Notes: generated from the sequence alone by a model not told the origin. Shown: positions 25,555 to 35,074, counted from the first letter of the stretch. The stretch is DNA of 64,000 bases from ZC4RG20 sp963702105 (GCA_963702105.1 OY969712.1:4774001-4838000), one strand, 5' to 3'. Numbers and translations are program-made.

Positions 25555-26238
25555 ATGCAGCCCATGAGCATCAAGCGCTGGCCGAGCTCGGAGCGTCCGC
25601 GGGAGAAGCTGCTCGCAGGCGGCGCGAAGCAGCTTTCGGACGGCGAGCTCGTCGCGCTCGTGCTCGGCTCCGGCTGCAGCGGCGCGCACGCGCTCGAGAT
25701 CGCGCGCGGCCTGCTCGAGGGCTGCGGCGGGCTCGACGGCCTGTTTTCGGCCGCGCCGGCCGCGCTCGCGCGGCTCAAGGGGCTCGGGCCCGCGCGCATC
25801 GCGCGGCTTCACGCGGCCGTCGAGCTAGGGCGGCGGTACCTCGGCGCGCCGGCCGCAGTACGCCTCGCGCTCAAGGCCCCGCAGGACGCCGCGCGCGTCT
25901 TCAGGGCGCAGCTCGCCGATCTGCCGCACGAGGTCTTCAGCTGCCTGTTTCTGGACACGCGCCATCGGGTCATCGCCTACGAGGAGCTCTTCCGCGGCAC
26001 GATCGACGGCGCCATGGTCTACCCGCGCGAGGTGCTGAAGCGCGCGCTGCACCACAACGCCTCGGCCGTCATCGTCGCCCACAACCACCCTTCGGGCGTC
26101 GCGGAGCCGAGCGAGGCCGACCGGGGCATCACCCTGAAGCTCGCGAAGGCGCTGGGGCTCATCGACGTGCGGCTGCTCGATCACCTCATCGTCAGCCGCG
26201 GCGGCCACGTCTCGCTGGCCGAGAGGGGCTGGGTGTAA
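25555..26238 (+). CDS. radC: DNA repair protein RadC (JAB/MPN domain)
   Basis: 227 residues (ATG 25555; alternative ATG 25564). An N-terminal helix-hairpin-helix region contains PREKLLAGGAKQLSDGELVA and LKGLGPARIARLHA. The C-terminal JAB metalloprotease-like domain carries HNHPSGVAEPSEAD (about 179-192) with the His-x-His and Asp ligands. Despite its name the role of RadC is unsettled. Here it is in its common place upstream of rpmB and divergent from coaBC. Confidence 0.93.
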   Translation: MQPMSIKRWPSSERPREKLLAGGAKQLSDGELVALVLGSGCSGAHALEIARGLLEGCGGLDGLFSAAPAALARLKGLGPARIARLHAAVELGRRYLGAPAAVRLALKAPQDAARVFRAQLADLPHEVFSCLFLDTRHRVIAYEELFRGTIDGAMVYPREVLKRALHHNASAVIVAHNHPSGVAEPSEADRGITLKLAKALGLIDVRLLDHLIVSRGGHVSLAERGWV

Positions 26239-26256
26239 GCCCCGAGAAGGGGCGAG

Positions 26257-26279
26257 AAAAGGGGTCAGAGCCCTTTTTT
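26257..26279. repeat. Single GGGGTCAGAGCCC repeat
   Basis: AAAAGGGGTCAGAGCCC followed by six T, 18 bases after the radC stop. Same family as the pairs at 13621-13720 and 34144-34234. Its shape would also serve as an intrinsic terminator for radC. Confidence 0.85.
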
Positions 26280-26290
26280 GGCAGCGTCTC

Positions 26291-26372
26291 GGCGCCTCGG
26301 GCCGCTCGGGCCGCTCGGCCGCTCGGCCGCTCGGACCGTTCGGACGCTCTGGGCGCTCGGGACGCTCTGGGC
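26291..26372. repeat. Degenerate tandem array of 8-10-base units
   Basis: About eight units related to GCCGCTCGG drift gradually into GACGCTCTGG between radC and rpmB. There is no gene. Similar short arrays occur at 25371-25415, near 36367-36401 and at 51397-51444, suggesting slippage-prone intergenic sequence. Confidence 0.6.
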
Positions 26373-26451
26373 GCCCGCAGCTTGCGGGACCCTGCGGGCG
26401 CCGCGTACAATCGCCGGCTCTTTTCTTTGCTCGTCCCCAAGGAACAGCGTA

Positions 26452-26688
26452 ATGTCCAGAGTCTGCCAGGTCACGGGAAAGCGCCCCATGTCGGGCAACA
26501 ACATTTCCCACGCGCACAACAAGACGCGCCGGCGTTTTCTGCCCAACCTGCATACCCAGCGGTTTTGGCTCGAGGACGAGCGGCGCTTCGTGACGCTCCG
26601 CGTCTCGAGCAAGGGTCTTCGGATCATCGACAAGCTCGGTATCGAGAAAGTCGTCGCGAAGCTCAGGGCTCGCGGCGAGAAGGTCTAA
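26452..26688 (+). CDS. rpmB: 50S ribosomal protein L28
   Basis: 78 residues from ATG 26452 (AAGGAACAG upstream). The sequence MSRVCQVTGKRPMSGNNISH is diagnostic. It is basic, of normal length and lacks the N-terminal Cys-pair zinc form. It is followed 33 bases later by rpmG in the usual rpmBG operon. Confidence 0.98.
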   Translation: MSRVCQVTGKRPMSGNNISHAHNKTRRRFLPNLHTQRFWLEDERRFVTLRVSSKGLRIIDKLGIEKVVAKLRARGEKV

Positions 26689-26721
26689 CCGAGCGCGTCC
26701 CAACGCAAGGAGCCAGGCACC

Positions 26722-26877
26722 ATGCGAGAGAAAATCAGGCTCATGTCCTCGGCCGGCACGGGTCACTACTACACGACGACCAAGAACCGCCGCCTGCATC
26801 CGGAGAAGATGGAGGTCAAGAAATACGACCCCCGCATCCGGCAGCACGTGATCTACAAGGAAACGAAGATCAAGTAG
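26722..26877 (+). CDS. rpmG: 50S ribosomal protein L33
   Basis: 51 residues, ATG 26722 preceded by AAGGAGCC, stop TAG at 26875. The start MREKIRLMSSAGTGHYYTTT and later NRRLHPEKMEVKKYDP are typical of the zinc-free gammaproteobacterial L33. The operon ends at the strong terminator at 26953-26979. Confidence 0.98.
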   Translation: MREKIRLMSSAGTGHYYTTTKNRRLHPEKMEVKKYDPRIRQHVIYKETKIK

Positions 26878-26952
26878 CCGGCCCGGGCTCGGCGGCCGGT
26901 CCGCTGCGGCGGCGCCCCGCCGTCGATGTCCGCCGCCGCGGACCGGAATGGG

Positions 26953-26979
26953 AAAAACCCGCCTGCGAGGCGGGTTTTT
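26953..26979. terminator. Bidirectional intrinsic terminator
   Basis: AAAAACCCGCCT, loop GCG, AGGCGGGTTTTT: a 12-bp stem with A and T tracts. It lies between convergent rpmBG and the desaturase gene and should stop transcription from both sides. Confidence 0.92.
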
Positions 26980-27010
26980 CGTTTCTTCAGATCTCGACCT
27001 CGATCGGACC

Positions 27011-28282
27011 TCAGACCGTGACGGCGTGAGGGCTGAACGACTTCAGGTATTCCGCGAACTCCTCGAGATACTGAATGCCGCTCGCTTCGGCCCGCGCGCA
27101 CCAGGCGCGAAAGTCCGCGAGCAGCCGCTCGTTGCTCGTATGGGCGCCTTCCCAGAGGCTCTTGAGCTCGTTGCGAAATTCCAGCACAGCGTCGAAGCGC
27201 GGGTGCTGCTCGCGCAGGGCCTCGAGCCGGCGCAGCGAGTCGTCGTCGAGCATGTGCGGCTGCCAGCTCAGCCAGCGCTTGACCGACCGCAGCATCGAGT
27301 TGCCGTTCTCGCCGAGCGATTCGACTTCCCGGCGCAGCACGGGCAGCGTGACGTAGTGCATGTAGTCGCGCAGCACGTGCATACGGTTGACCATGACGGC
27401 GCGCAGCGCCTCGAAATCGGGCGCGGGCGTCGCTTCGGCACGGACCTCGTCCACGACGGGCGCCGTGGCGACGCGGCGGATCTTCGCGAGGCGGAGCGCC
27501 GCGAGCAACTTGAGGTACACCCAGCCGAGATCGATCTCATGGGCCCGCATCGAGAACCGGGCCGAGGTCGGGAACGCGTGGTGGTTGTTGTGCAGCTCCT
27601 CGCCGGCCACGACGACGCCGAAAGGCCACAGATTCGTCGAGGCGTCGTTGGTCTCGAAGTTCCGATAGCCCTTGGCGTGGCACAGGCCATTGATGACCCC
27701 GGCGGCCATGAACGGCATGTTCGCGAGCTGCAGCCCGATCATGACGATGCCGGGGACGCCGAAGAGCACGAGATCGATCACGACGAGCAGGGCGATGCCC
27801 GTGTACGTGAAGCGCCCGTAGACGTTGCGCTCGAGCCAGTCGTCCGGCGTGCCCTTGCCGTACTTCTCGAGCGTCTCCGGGCGGCAGGCCTCGGCGCGGT
27901 AAAGCTCCGCCCCCTCGAGCAGGACCTTTTTGAGGCCGAACAGCCGCGGGCTGTGCGGATCGCCCTCGCGCTCGCAGAACGCGTGGTGCTTGCGGTGCAC
28001 GGCGACCCACTCCTTCGTGGGCGCGCCCGTGCTGAGCCACAGCCAGAAGCGGAAGAAGTGCCTGAGCGCGGGGTGCAGGTCCACCGAGCGGTGAGCCTGA
28101 TCGCGGTGGAAATAGAGCGTGATCGCGATCAGCGTCGTGTGAAGCCACAGCACGGTGACTGCGACATAGCCCCAGAATCCGAGGTTTGCGAGGCCGTAGA
28201 AGTGATCGTATACGAAGTCCACGTCCGGGTACCGGTGCAGGTTGAAATGGCCGCCACTATAGCGGATCGGGCGGGGGCGCAT
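27011..28282 (-). CDS. Membrane fatty acid desaturase (DesA-like)
   Basis: 423 residues. It has the three histidine boxes of di-iron acyl desaturases: HRDQAHR (about 60-66), HRKHHAF (about 96-102) and HNNHHAFP (about 234-241). Hydrophobic segments before, between and after them fit a four-helix membrane protein. It introduces a double bond into membrane lipid acyl chains or acyl-CoA. The C-terminal 150 residues are soluble and helical (for example ARAEASGIQYLEEFAEYL), as in Pseudomonas DesA-type enzymes. The start codon is uncertain, but MRPRPIRYSGGHFN is plausible. Divergent from mutM. Confidence 0.9.
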   Translation of the reverse strand: MRPRPIRYSGGHFNLHRYPDVDFVYDHFYGLANLGFWGYVAVTVLWLHTTLIAITLYFHRDQAHRSVDLHPALRHFFRFWLWLSTGAPTKEWVAVHRKHHAFCEREGDPHSPRLFGLKKVLLEGAELYRAEACRPETLEKYGKGTPDDWLERNVYGRFTYTGIALLVVIDLVLFGVPGIVMIGLQLANMPFMAAGVINGLCHAKGYRNFETNDASTNLWPFGVVVAGEELHNNHHAFPTSARFSMRAHEIDLGWVYLKLLAALRLAKIRRVATAPVVDEVRAEATPAPDFEALRAVMVNRMHVLRDYMHYVTLPVLRREVESLGENGNSMLRSVKRWLSWQPHMLDDDSLRRLEALREQHPRFDAVLEFRNELKSLWEGAHTSNERLLADFRAWCARAEASGIQYLEEFAEYLKSFSPHAVTV

Positions 28283-28369
28283 CCAGGCGGCCCGTCACGG
28301 ACCTCACGAATCTTTGCAGCCCCCTGCGGCCCCTTGGCAGCCGAGCACGCGCGCCCGTAAGCTCCGCCG

Positions 28370-29188
28370 ATGCCCGAGCTTCCGGAAGTCGAAACCACGC
28401 GGCGCGGCCTTGCGCCGCTCGTCCGGGGGCGCTCGGTCGAGCGGCTCGAGGTGCGCGAGCCGCGACTCAGGTGGCCCGTCGGGGCCGAGGTCGGCGCGGC
28501 GCTCGAAGGCCGGCGCGTGACGGGCCTCGGACGGCGGGGAAAGTACCTGCTTTTCGAGACGGACGGCGGGGGAACGCTGCTCGTCCACCTCGGCATGTCC
28601 GGCAGCTTGAGGTTCCATGCGGCGGCCGCGCCGACGCCGGGCAAGCACGACCATGTGGATCTGCACTTCGAAGGCGGTGCTCTGCTGCGCTTCAACGATC
28701 CGCGCCGCTTCGGCAGCCTGCACTTCACCGAGTCGGCCGCGGGGCATGCGCTGCTCAGGGACATCGGGCCGGAGCCGCTCGGCCCGGACTTCACGCCCGA
28801 CTATCTCTGGCAGGCCAGCCGGGGCCGGCGCGTGCCCATCAAGGCGCATCTCATGAATGCCCACGTCGTCGCGGGCGTCGGCAACATCTATGCGAACGAG
28901 GCGCTGTTCCGCGCCGGTCTCCACCCCGCGCGCTCGGCGGGACGCATCGCACGTCCGCGCGTCGAAGCGCTCGTCGCGGCCGTGCGCGCAGTCCTGGCCG
29001 AAGCCATCGAGCAGGGCGGGACGACGCTGCGCGACTTTAGGGGCGGCGACGGCAAGCCCGGCTACTTCCAGCTCGCGCTCGAGGCCTACGGCCGCGCCGG
29101 CGAGCCCTGCTCGCGGTGTGGCGGCACTATACGCCTGCTGTCGCTCGGCCAACGCGCGACCTACTACTGCCCGGGCTGCCAGCGCTGA
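28370..29188 (+). CDS. mutM: Formamidopyrimidine-DNA glycosylase
   Basis: 272 residues. MPELPEVETTRRGL gives the catalytic N-terminal Pro after Met removal. HLGMSGSLR, NDPRRFGSL, AGVGNIYANEALFRAGLHP and the C-terminal zinc finger CSRCGG...YYCPGCQR complete the family pattern. It removes 8-oxoguanine and other oxidised purines. It ends at a GGGGTCAGAGCCC repeat and converges on coaD. Confidence 0.97.
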   Translation: MPELPEVETTRRGLAPLVRGRSVERLEVREPRLRWPVGAEVGAALEGRRVTGLGRRGKYLLFETDGGGTLLVHLGMSGSLRFHAAAAPTPGKHDHVDLHFEGGALLRFNDPRRFGSLHFTESAAGHALLRDIGPEPLGPDFTPDYLWQASRGRRVPIKAHLMNAHVVAGVGNIYANEALFRAGLHPARSAGRIARPRVEALVAAVRAVLAEAIEQGGTTLRDFRGGDGKPGYFQLALEAYGRAGEPCSRCGGTIRLLSLGQRATYYCPGCQR

Positions 29189-29212
29189 AAAAAGGGGTCA
29201 GAGCCCTTTTTT
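29188..29212. repeat. Single GGGGTCAGAGCCC repeat
   Basis: AAAAAA GGGGTCAGAGCCC TTTTTT starting at the last base of the mutM stop codon and ending eight bases before the coaD stop. The whole gap between these convergent genes is this one element, which can act as terminator in both directions. Confidence 0.88.
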
Positions 29213-29220
29213 CGATCTTT

Positions 29221-29700
29221 TCAGCGAAACTTCGCGAGCAGCTGCCGCTCGACCACGGGATGCACGAACGGCGAAACGTCCCCGCCGTACTCGGCGATCT
29301 CGCGCACGAGGCTCGCGGAGATGAACGTGAAATGCTCGGTCGGGGTCAGGAAGACCGTCTCGACGTCGTCGGTCAGGCGCCGGTTCATGGTCGCGAGCTG
29401 GAACTCGTATTCGAAGTCCGAGGCCGCGCGCAGACCGCGGATGATGACACCGAGCCTGTGCTCGCGCGCGAAATCGACCGTGAGCCCGTCGTAGCCGCAC
29501 ACCGAGACTTCGGACAGGTCCGCGAGCACCTCGCTCGCGAGCGCGACGCGCTCCTCGAGCGTGAACAGCGGCGTCTTCCGCGGGCTGGCCGCGACGGCGA
29601 CGACGACTCGGTCGAAGAGTCGGGCACAGCGGCGCAACAGATCCTCGTGACCGCGAGTGATGGGGTCGAAGGTGCCGGGATACATGGCGCCGACTTTCAC
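29221..29700 (-). CDS. coaD: Phosphopantetheine adenylyltransferase
   Basis: 159 residues from the GTG at 29700 (GAGGG seven bases upstream); the open frame to 29757 adds residues not found in the family. MYPGTFDPITRGHEDLLRR holds the nucleotidyltransferase T-x-G-H motif; RGLRAASDFEYEFQ and the TEHFTFISASLVREI C-terminal motif are typical. It adenylates 4'-phosphopantetheine to dephospho-CoA, one step after the coaBC pathway encoded nearby. Probably co-transcribed with rsmD upstream, gap 96 bases. Confidence 0.95.
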   Translation of the reverse strand: MKVGAMYPGTFDPITRGHEDLLRRCARLFDRVVVAVAASPRKTPLFTLEERVALASEVLADLSEVSVCGYDGLTVDFAREHRLGVIIRGLRAASDFEYEFQLATMNRRLTDDVETVFLTPTEHFTFISASLVREIAEYGGDVSPFVHPVVERQLLAKFR

Positions 29701-29796
29701 GATCTGACCCTCCAGCGAGCGACGGCTCATTGTAGCGGCGGCGCATGCCGCACGCATGGCGCCGTGGCCGCACCTCGGCGCGCCCTGGGCCGCGCC

Positions 29797-30453
29797 TCAC
29801 CGCGCTTCGCGCGCCTTGGGCGGAAGCTCGAGCAGGCCGAACGCGACTCCGCCCGCCCGTCCCTGCCTCACGAGCCTGAACGGCTCGACGGCCGGCAGGC
29901 CGCTCCCGGCCGCGCGTTCGATGTAGACCCGTGCGCCCGGGGCGAGCCTGCGAACGAGCGCGGCGAGCACGGGCTCGAGCGGGTCGCCGAACGGCGGGTC
30001 GACGAAGGCCAGGTCGAACGTCGGCAGGCCCGAGTCGGCCATCGCGGACGCGGCGTCGCCCATGCGTATCCGTGCGCGGGTCCCCGCGCCGAGGCCGCCC
30101 GCGTGCCGCTCGAGCGCCGCCGCGAGCCGCGGATCGCGCTCGACGAGCCAGACGCCGGCGGCGCCGCGCGACAGGGACTCGAACCCGAGGGCACCCGTGC
30201 CGGCGAAGAGATCGAGGGCCAGCGCGCCCTCGATGCCCGGGCCGAGCCAGTTGAACAGCGTCTCGCGCACGCGGTCCGGGGTGGGCCGTACGCTCGTGCC
30301 CGGCGGGATGCGCAGCCTGCGCCCGCGCCACTCGCCCGCGACGATGCGCACGGCGCCCGGAGCCCGGGCCTCGGACCCGGCCTTCGTCGCTCCCTCCGCG
30401 CCCTTCGCGCTTCTCACACCTTTCACACCCTTCGCTCCGCGCAGCCGGTCCAA
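29797..30453 (-). CDS. rsmD: 16S rRNA (guanine(966)-N(2))-methyltransferase RsmD
   Basis: 218 residues. The first 33 are a Lys/Gly/Ala low-complexity lead coded by short tandem units, so the real start may be later, near VRIVAGEWRGRRLRIP. Core motifs: RPTPDRVRETLFNWL, the SAM-binding DLFAGTGALGFESLSRG, and FVDPPFGDPL for the target guanine. It methylates G966 in the 30S subunit. Divergent from ftsY, the usual rsmD-ftsY arrangement. Confidence 0.94.
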   Translation of the reverse strand: MDRLRGAKGVKGVRSAKGAEGATKAGSEARAPGAVRIVAGEWRGRRLRIPPGTSVRPTPDRVRETLFNWLGPGIEGALALDLFAGTGALGFESLSRGAAGVWLVERDPRLAAALERHAGGLGAGTRARIRMGDAASAMADSGLPTFDLAFVDPPFGDPLEPVLAALVRRLAPGARVYIERAAGSGLPAVEPFRLVRQGRAGGVAFGLLELPPKAREAR

Positions 30454-30626
30454 TTGTCTTCTCGCCGCCCTTATAATTCACGCGCTGCGAATGCAGGCGC
30501 CGCCGAATGCAGGCACTTGCCGAATGCGATTCGGCAAGTGCCGGCGGCTGCGCGCACGCACTACGGAATGCGCACGCATTCGTTTACGCTCGGACTTTCG
30601 CCTCCCGAATCTCACAGGAACACGAA

Positions 30627-31574
30627 GTGGCCCCCGACCCCGAAGCTCGCCAGGGCAGCGGCTTTTTCGCGAAACTCAAGGCGGGTCTCGGCCGCAGCCG
30701 CAATTGGATCACCGCGGATCTCTTCGGCCTGTTCCGGCGCGGCATCGACGAGGCCTCCCTCGAGGAATTCGAGGAACGGCTGCTCTCGGCGGACGTCGGC
30801 GTCGAGGTCACGGACTGGCTCATCGAGCGGCTGCGCAAGACGGCGAAGGGCGACGGCAGCTCGCCCGAAGCCGCCGTCTCGGCCCTGCGCACCGCGCTGC
30901 TCGAGCTCCTTTCGCCCGTCGAGATGCCGCTCGAGATCGACCGCGCCAAGAAGCCGTTCGTCGTACTCGTCATCGGCGTCAACGGCACGGGGAAAACGAC
31001 GACGATCGGGAAGCTTGCGCACCGGCTCAAGCGCAACGGGCGCAGCGTGCTGCTCGCGGCCGGCGATACGTTCCGCGCAGCCGCCGTCGAGCAGCTCGCC
31101 GAATGGGGCACGCGCTCGCACGTCAACGTCATCGCGCAGGCCGCAGGCGCCGATCCCGCCGCCGTCGTGCACGACGCGCTGCACGCGGCGCGCGCACGCG
31201 GCGTGGACGTCCTCATCGCGGACACGGCCGGCCGGCTCCACACCTCGTCCGGGCTCATGGACGAGCTCGAGAAGATCAAACGCGTCGTCACGCGCTTCGA
31301 CGCGAGCGCCCCGCACGAGGTGCTGCTCGTGCTCGACGCGAGCCAGGGCCAGAACGCGCTCGCGCAGGCGCAGCAGTTTCACGGCCGTCTCGGCGTCACG
31401 GGGCTCGTCGTCACGAAGCTCGACGGCACGGCCAAGGGCGGGGTCGTGCTCTCGATCGCGAGGAGAATCGGCGTGCCGATCCGCTACATCGCCGTCGGCG
31501 AGGGTCGCGAGGATCTCGACGTGTTCCGCGCCGAGGATTTCGTCGACGCGCTGCTCGGGGACCGGCCGAAGTGA
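30627..31574 (+). CDS. ftsY: Signal recognition particle receptor FtsY
   Basis: 315 residues from GTG 30627 (AGGA upstream). The N-terminal acidic A domain is short. The NG GTPase domain has GVNGTGKTTTIGKLA (P-loop), DTFRAAAVEQL, DTAGRLHT and TKLDGTAKGG. It targets SRP-ribosome complexes to the membrane. Its TGA stop overlaps the GTG of ftsE, forming the classical ftsYEX operon that leads into rpoH. Confidence 0.96.
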   Translation: MAPDPEARQGSGFFAKLKAGLGRSRNWITADLFGLFRRGIDEASLEEFEERLLSADVGVEVTDWLIERLRKTAKGDGSSPEAAVSALRTALLELLSPVEMPLEIDRAKKPFVVLVIGVNGTGKTTTIGKLAHRLKRNGRSVLLAAGDTFRAAAVEQLAEWGTRSHVNVIAQAAGADPAAVVHDALHAARARGVDVLIADTAGRLHTSSGLMDELEKIKRVVTRFDASAPHEVLLVLDASQGQNALAQAQQFHGRLGVTGLVVTKLDGTAKGGVVLSIARRIGVPIRYIAVGEGREDLDVFRAEDFVDALLGDRPK

Positions 31575-32263
31575 TCCGCTTCGAGAACGTCCATAAGCGG
31601 TATCCCAACGGCCGCGAGGCGCTGCGCGGCGTGAGCTTCGCGCTCGAGCGCGGGGAGATGGCCTTCCTCACGGGCCCCTCGGGCGCCGGCAAGAGCACGG
31701 TGCTCAAGCTCATCACGCTCATCGAGAAGCCGACGCGCGGCACGGTCCTGGTCAACAACCAGAACACCTCGCGTATCAAGCGGCGGCGGATCCCGGCGTT
31801 TCGTCAGCGCATCGGCGTGGTGTTCCAGGATCACAAGCTCCTGCACGACCGCCCGGTCTTCGACAACGTCGCGCTGCCGCTCATCATCATGGGCTTAGGC
31901 CAGCGCGAGATCGGCCGGCGCGTGCGCGCTGCGCTCGACCAGGTCGGCCTGCTCGGGCGCGAGAAGCACGCTCCCGTGACGCTCTCGACCGGCGAGCAGC
32001 AGCGCGTCGGCATCGCGCGCGCGGTCGCGGGCAGGCCCAACGTCGTCGTGGCGGACGAGCCCACGGGCAATCTCGACCCGGCGCTCTCACTCGAGATCAT
32101 GCGGCTCTTCGAGCGCTTCAACGAGGTCGGTGTGACGCTGCTCATCGCGACCCACGACCTCGAGCTCATCGAGAGGCTGGGCCGCCGGCGGCTCGAGCTC
32201 GTAGACGGACAGATCGAGGCCGATCGCGGGTCGCCCGTCTTCGCGGACCGTGAAGCGATTTAA
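31571..32263 (+). CDS. ftsE: Cell division ATP-binding protein FtsE
   Basis: 230 residues from GTG 31571, overlapping the ftsY stop. ABC ATPase: Walker A GPSGAGKST, Q-loop VVFQDHKLLHDRPVFDNV, signature LSTGEQQRVGIARA (Thr for the usual Gly/Ser context), Walker B VVVADEPTGNLD and H-loop THD. With FtsX it regulates septal peptidoglycan hydrolases. The last 14 bases overlap ftsX. Confidence 0.96.
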   Translation: MIRFENVHKRYPNGREALRGVSFALERGEMAFLTGPSGAGKSTVLKLITLIEKPTRGTVLVNNQNTSRIKRRRIPAFRQRIGVVFQDHKLLHDRPVFDNVALPLIIMGLGQREIGRRVRAALDQVGLLGREKHAPVTLSTGEQQRVGIARAVAGRPNVVVADEPTGNLDPALSLEIMRLFERFNEVGVTLLIATHDLELIERLGRRRLELVDGQIEADRGSPVFADREAI

Positions 32264-33167
32264 CCGGTACCTGCGGCTGCACGCGCAGAGCCTGCTCGGC
32301 GCGGCCGGCCGGCTCGCGCGCCAGCCGTTCGCGACGGCGCTGACGGTGCTCGTCATTGCAATCGCCCTGGCACTGCCGGCCGGGCTCCGCGTGGTCGTGG
32401 ACAACGTCGGAGCCCTGAGCGCTTCGTGGCAGGGCGCGGCGGACTTCTCGGTCTACCTCAAGCTCGACACGAGCGATGAGAAGGCCAAGGCCGTCGCGGA
32501 CGACATCGCGGCACGCCCGGACATCGCGTCGGCGCGGCTCATCGACCGCGACGCAGCGCTCGCGGACTTCAAGGCCCATTCGGGCTTCGGCGACGCGCTC
32601 GGCGCCCTCGACGAGAATCCGCTGCCCGACACCATCGTCGTGCGCCCCGCGAGCGGGGCGCACGGGAATCTCGAAGCGACGGCCGCGGCGCTGCGCAAGC
32701 TCCCGGAGGTCGATCTCGTGCAGCTCGACACGCAGTGGGTCGCGCGCCTGCGGGCCATCGTCGCGCTCTCGGGCCGCGTGCTCGACGCGGTCACGCTGCT
32801 GCTCGGCCTCGCCGTCGTCCTCGTGATCGGGAACACGATCCGGCTCGAGATCGACGGGCGCAGCACCGAAATCGAGGTCATGAAGCTCGTCGGCGGCAGC
32901 GACGCCTTCATTCGCCGGCCTTTCCTTTATCTCGGTATCTGGTACGGGCTCGCGGCGGCCGCCCTGGCCGCCGGCCTCGTGGCCGGCACGCTGGCCGTGC
33001 TGCAGGGCCCCGCCTCGGCCCTCGCGCGCCTCTACCACAGCGATTTCCGGATCACGGGCCTCACGCTCCCGCAGGCCGGGGTGCTGCTCGCGGGCGGCGC
33101 GCTGCTCGGCTGGGCCGGGGCCGGGCTCGCAACGGCCCGGCATTTGCATGTCATAGAGCCGAGGTGA
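32250..33167 (+). CDS. ftsX: Cell division protein FtsX
   Basis: 305 residues. It has a cytoplasmic N-terminus, a first membrane helix (about 30-48, ALTVLVIAIALALPAGL), a periplasmic domain (about 50-165) that contacts hydrolase activators, then three membrane helices in the C-terminal half (for example LLLGLAVVLVIGNTIRLEID). This is the type VII ABC permease layout. It overlaps ftsE by 14 bases and is followed after 116 bases by rpoH, whose own CIRCE-controlled promoter lies in the gap. Confidence 0.95.
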   Translation: MKRFNRYLRLHAQSLLGAAGRLARQPFATALTVLVIAIALALPAGLRVVVDNVGALSASWQGAADFSVYLKLDTSDEKAKAVADDIAARPDIASARLIDRDAALADFKAHSGFGDALGALDENPLPDTIVVRPASGAHGNLEATAAALRKLPEVDLVQLDTQWVARLRAIVALSGRVLDAVTLLLGLAVVLVIGNTIRLEIDGRSTEIEVMKLVGGSDAFIRRPFLYLGIWYGLAAAALAAGLVAGTLAVLQGPASALARLYHSDFRITGLTLPQAGVLLAGGALLGWAGAGLATARHLHVIEPR

Positions 33168-33229
33168 CGGGTCTCAACACCCTGATCCGGCAGGAAATTT
33201 AGGCCTAGTCCAGGGAACTTACGGGCGTC

Positions 33230-33259
33230 TTAGCACTCTAAATCCGCGAGTGCTAGTAT
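33230..33259 (+). promoter_or_regulatory. CIRCE (HrcA operator) overlapping the rpoH promoter
   Basis: TTAGCACTC-N9-GAGTGCTAG at 33230-33256. This matches the CIRCE consensus TTAGCACTC-N9-GAGTGCTAA at all but the last base. It overlaps a plausible sigma-70 promoter: -35 TTAGCA (33230-33235), 18 bases, -10 TAGTAT (33254-33259). The rpoH ATG is 24 bases after the -10. HrcA represses groE/dnaK-type genes through CIRCE in many bacteria; here it would repress the heat-shock sigma factor. The match is seen; regulation is inferred. Confidence 0.85.
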
Positions 33260-33283
33260 CGGCGCTCCGGGAGGACGGAACAC

Positions 33284-34138
<855 letters not shown>

Positions 34139-34143
34139 TCGAA

Positions 34144-34234
34144 GAAGGGGTCAGAGCCCTTTTTCGCCCCGCGCGGACGCCCGGCGTACCGCGGCGGGGA
34201 CCGGCGAAAAAGGGCTCTGACCCCTTTTTTCTTT
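34144..34234. repeat. Inverted pair of GGGGTCAGAGCCC repeats
   Basis: Arms 34147-34168 and 34203-34224 are perfect 22-base inverted repeats (GGGGTCAGAGCCCTTTTT plus CGCC) around a 34-base GC-rich spacer, the same arrangement and spacer length as the pair at 13621-13720. It fills the gap between convergent rpoH and the OmpA-like gene. Confidence 0.87.
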
Positions 34235-34235
34235 C

Positions 34236-34919
34236 CTAACTCGGCTGCGTCAGCGGTACGAGCGTGAGCTCGACGCGCCGGTTCTGCTGGCGCCCCTCTG
34301 GCGTATCGTTCGAGGCGATCGGCTTCTGCTCGCCCTCGCCGACCGTGATGATGCGGTCGCTGCGGATGCTGCGCGTTTCGAGATAGGCCGCGACAGCCTG
34401 GGCGCGCCGCTCGGACAGCTGCTGGTTGTACTCGGCCGTCCCCGTGCTGTCCGTATGGCCCGCGACCTCGATGACGGTCTTGTCGAACTCGCCGAGCACC
34501 TGCGCCACCGAGTTCAGCACCGGGAAGAAGTCGGCGTTGAGCCCGGCGCTGTTAGTCGCGAACGTGATGTTCCCGGGCATGTTCAGGGTGATGTTGTTCC
34601 CGTTTCGCGTCACGCTGACGCCGGTCTTGTCGAGCTCCTGGCGAAGCTTCGCTTCCTGCCTGTCCATGTACGTGCCCACGGCGCCGCCTGCGAGCGCACC
34701 CAGGCCCGCGCCGATCAGCGCGCGCTTCTTGCGTTCCATGGAGCTGTCGCCCGTGATGAGGCCCGCCACGGCGCCCGAAGCAGCACCGATGATCGCCTGG
34801 CGTTGCGCATGGGCCGTCTGCGGGTCGCGCGTATAGGCGTCGAGCGTCTGGCAGGCGCTGACCAGGACCGAGATGCCGACTATAGCCGCTACCGCGCGGT
34901 AAGCATTCCCCATTGCCAT
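34236..34919 (-). CDS. OmpA-family lipoprotein with glycine-zipper
   Basis: 227 residues. Signal sequence with lipobox VSAC (Cys at residue 23), so probably an outer-membrane lipoprotein. A Gly/Ala-rich glycine-zipper region (about 42-82) follows, then an OmpA C-terminal peptidoglycan-binding domain (about 115-222) with VAGHTDSTGTAEYNQQLSER and QQNRRVELTL. Similar to YiaD/Pal-like proteins that tie the outer membrane to the wall. Divergent from the Nudix gene. Confidence 0.9.
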   Translation of the reverse strand: MAMGNAYRAVAAIVGISVLVSACQTLDAYTRDPQTAHAQRQAIIGAASGAVAGLITGDSSMERKKRALIGAGLGALAGGAVGTYMDRQEAKLRQELDKTGVSVTRNGNNITLNMPGNITFATNSAGLNADFFPVLNSVAQVLGEFDKTVIEVAGHTDSTGTAEYNQQLSERRAQAVAAYLETRSIRSDRIITVGEGEQKPIASNDTPEGRQQNRRVELTLVPLTQPS

Positions 34920-35074
34920 CGAAACCTCCTGTCTTGAGTGCTTATCCTTGTCCTTAGCGAGAGGACGGCATCGGCGATTCTACCCCACCCGCCGCGCACC
35001 GCCCGTTGCGCTATATCATGCCGGTCGCGAGCTGAACGAAACGTGACCGAGCTTCCAGGACCGAGAGCGACGCC

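Noticed and set aside
27700..28282. Desaturase-transposase fusion
   Set aside because: The soluble helical C-terminus slightly resembles ISL3-type transposase ends, but the same tail is usual in DesA-type desaturases.
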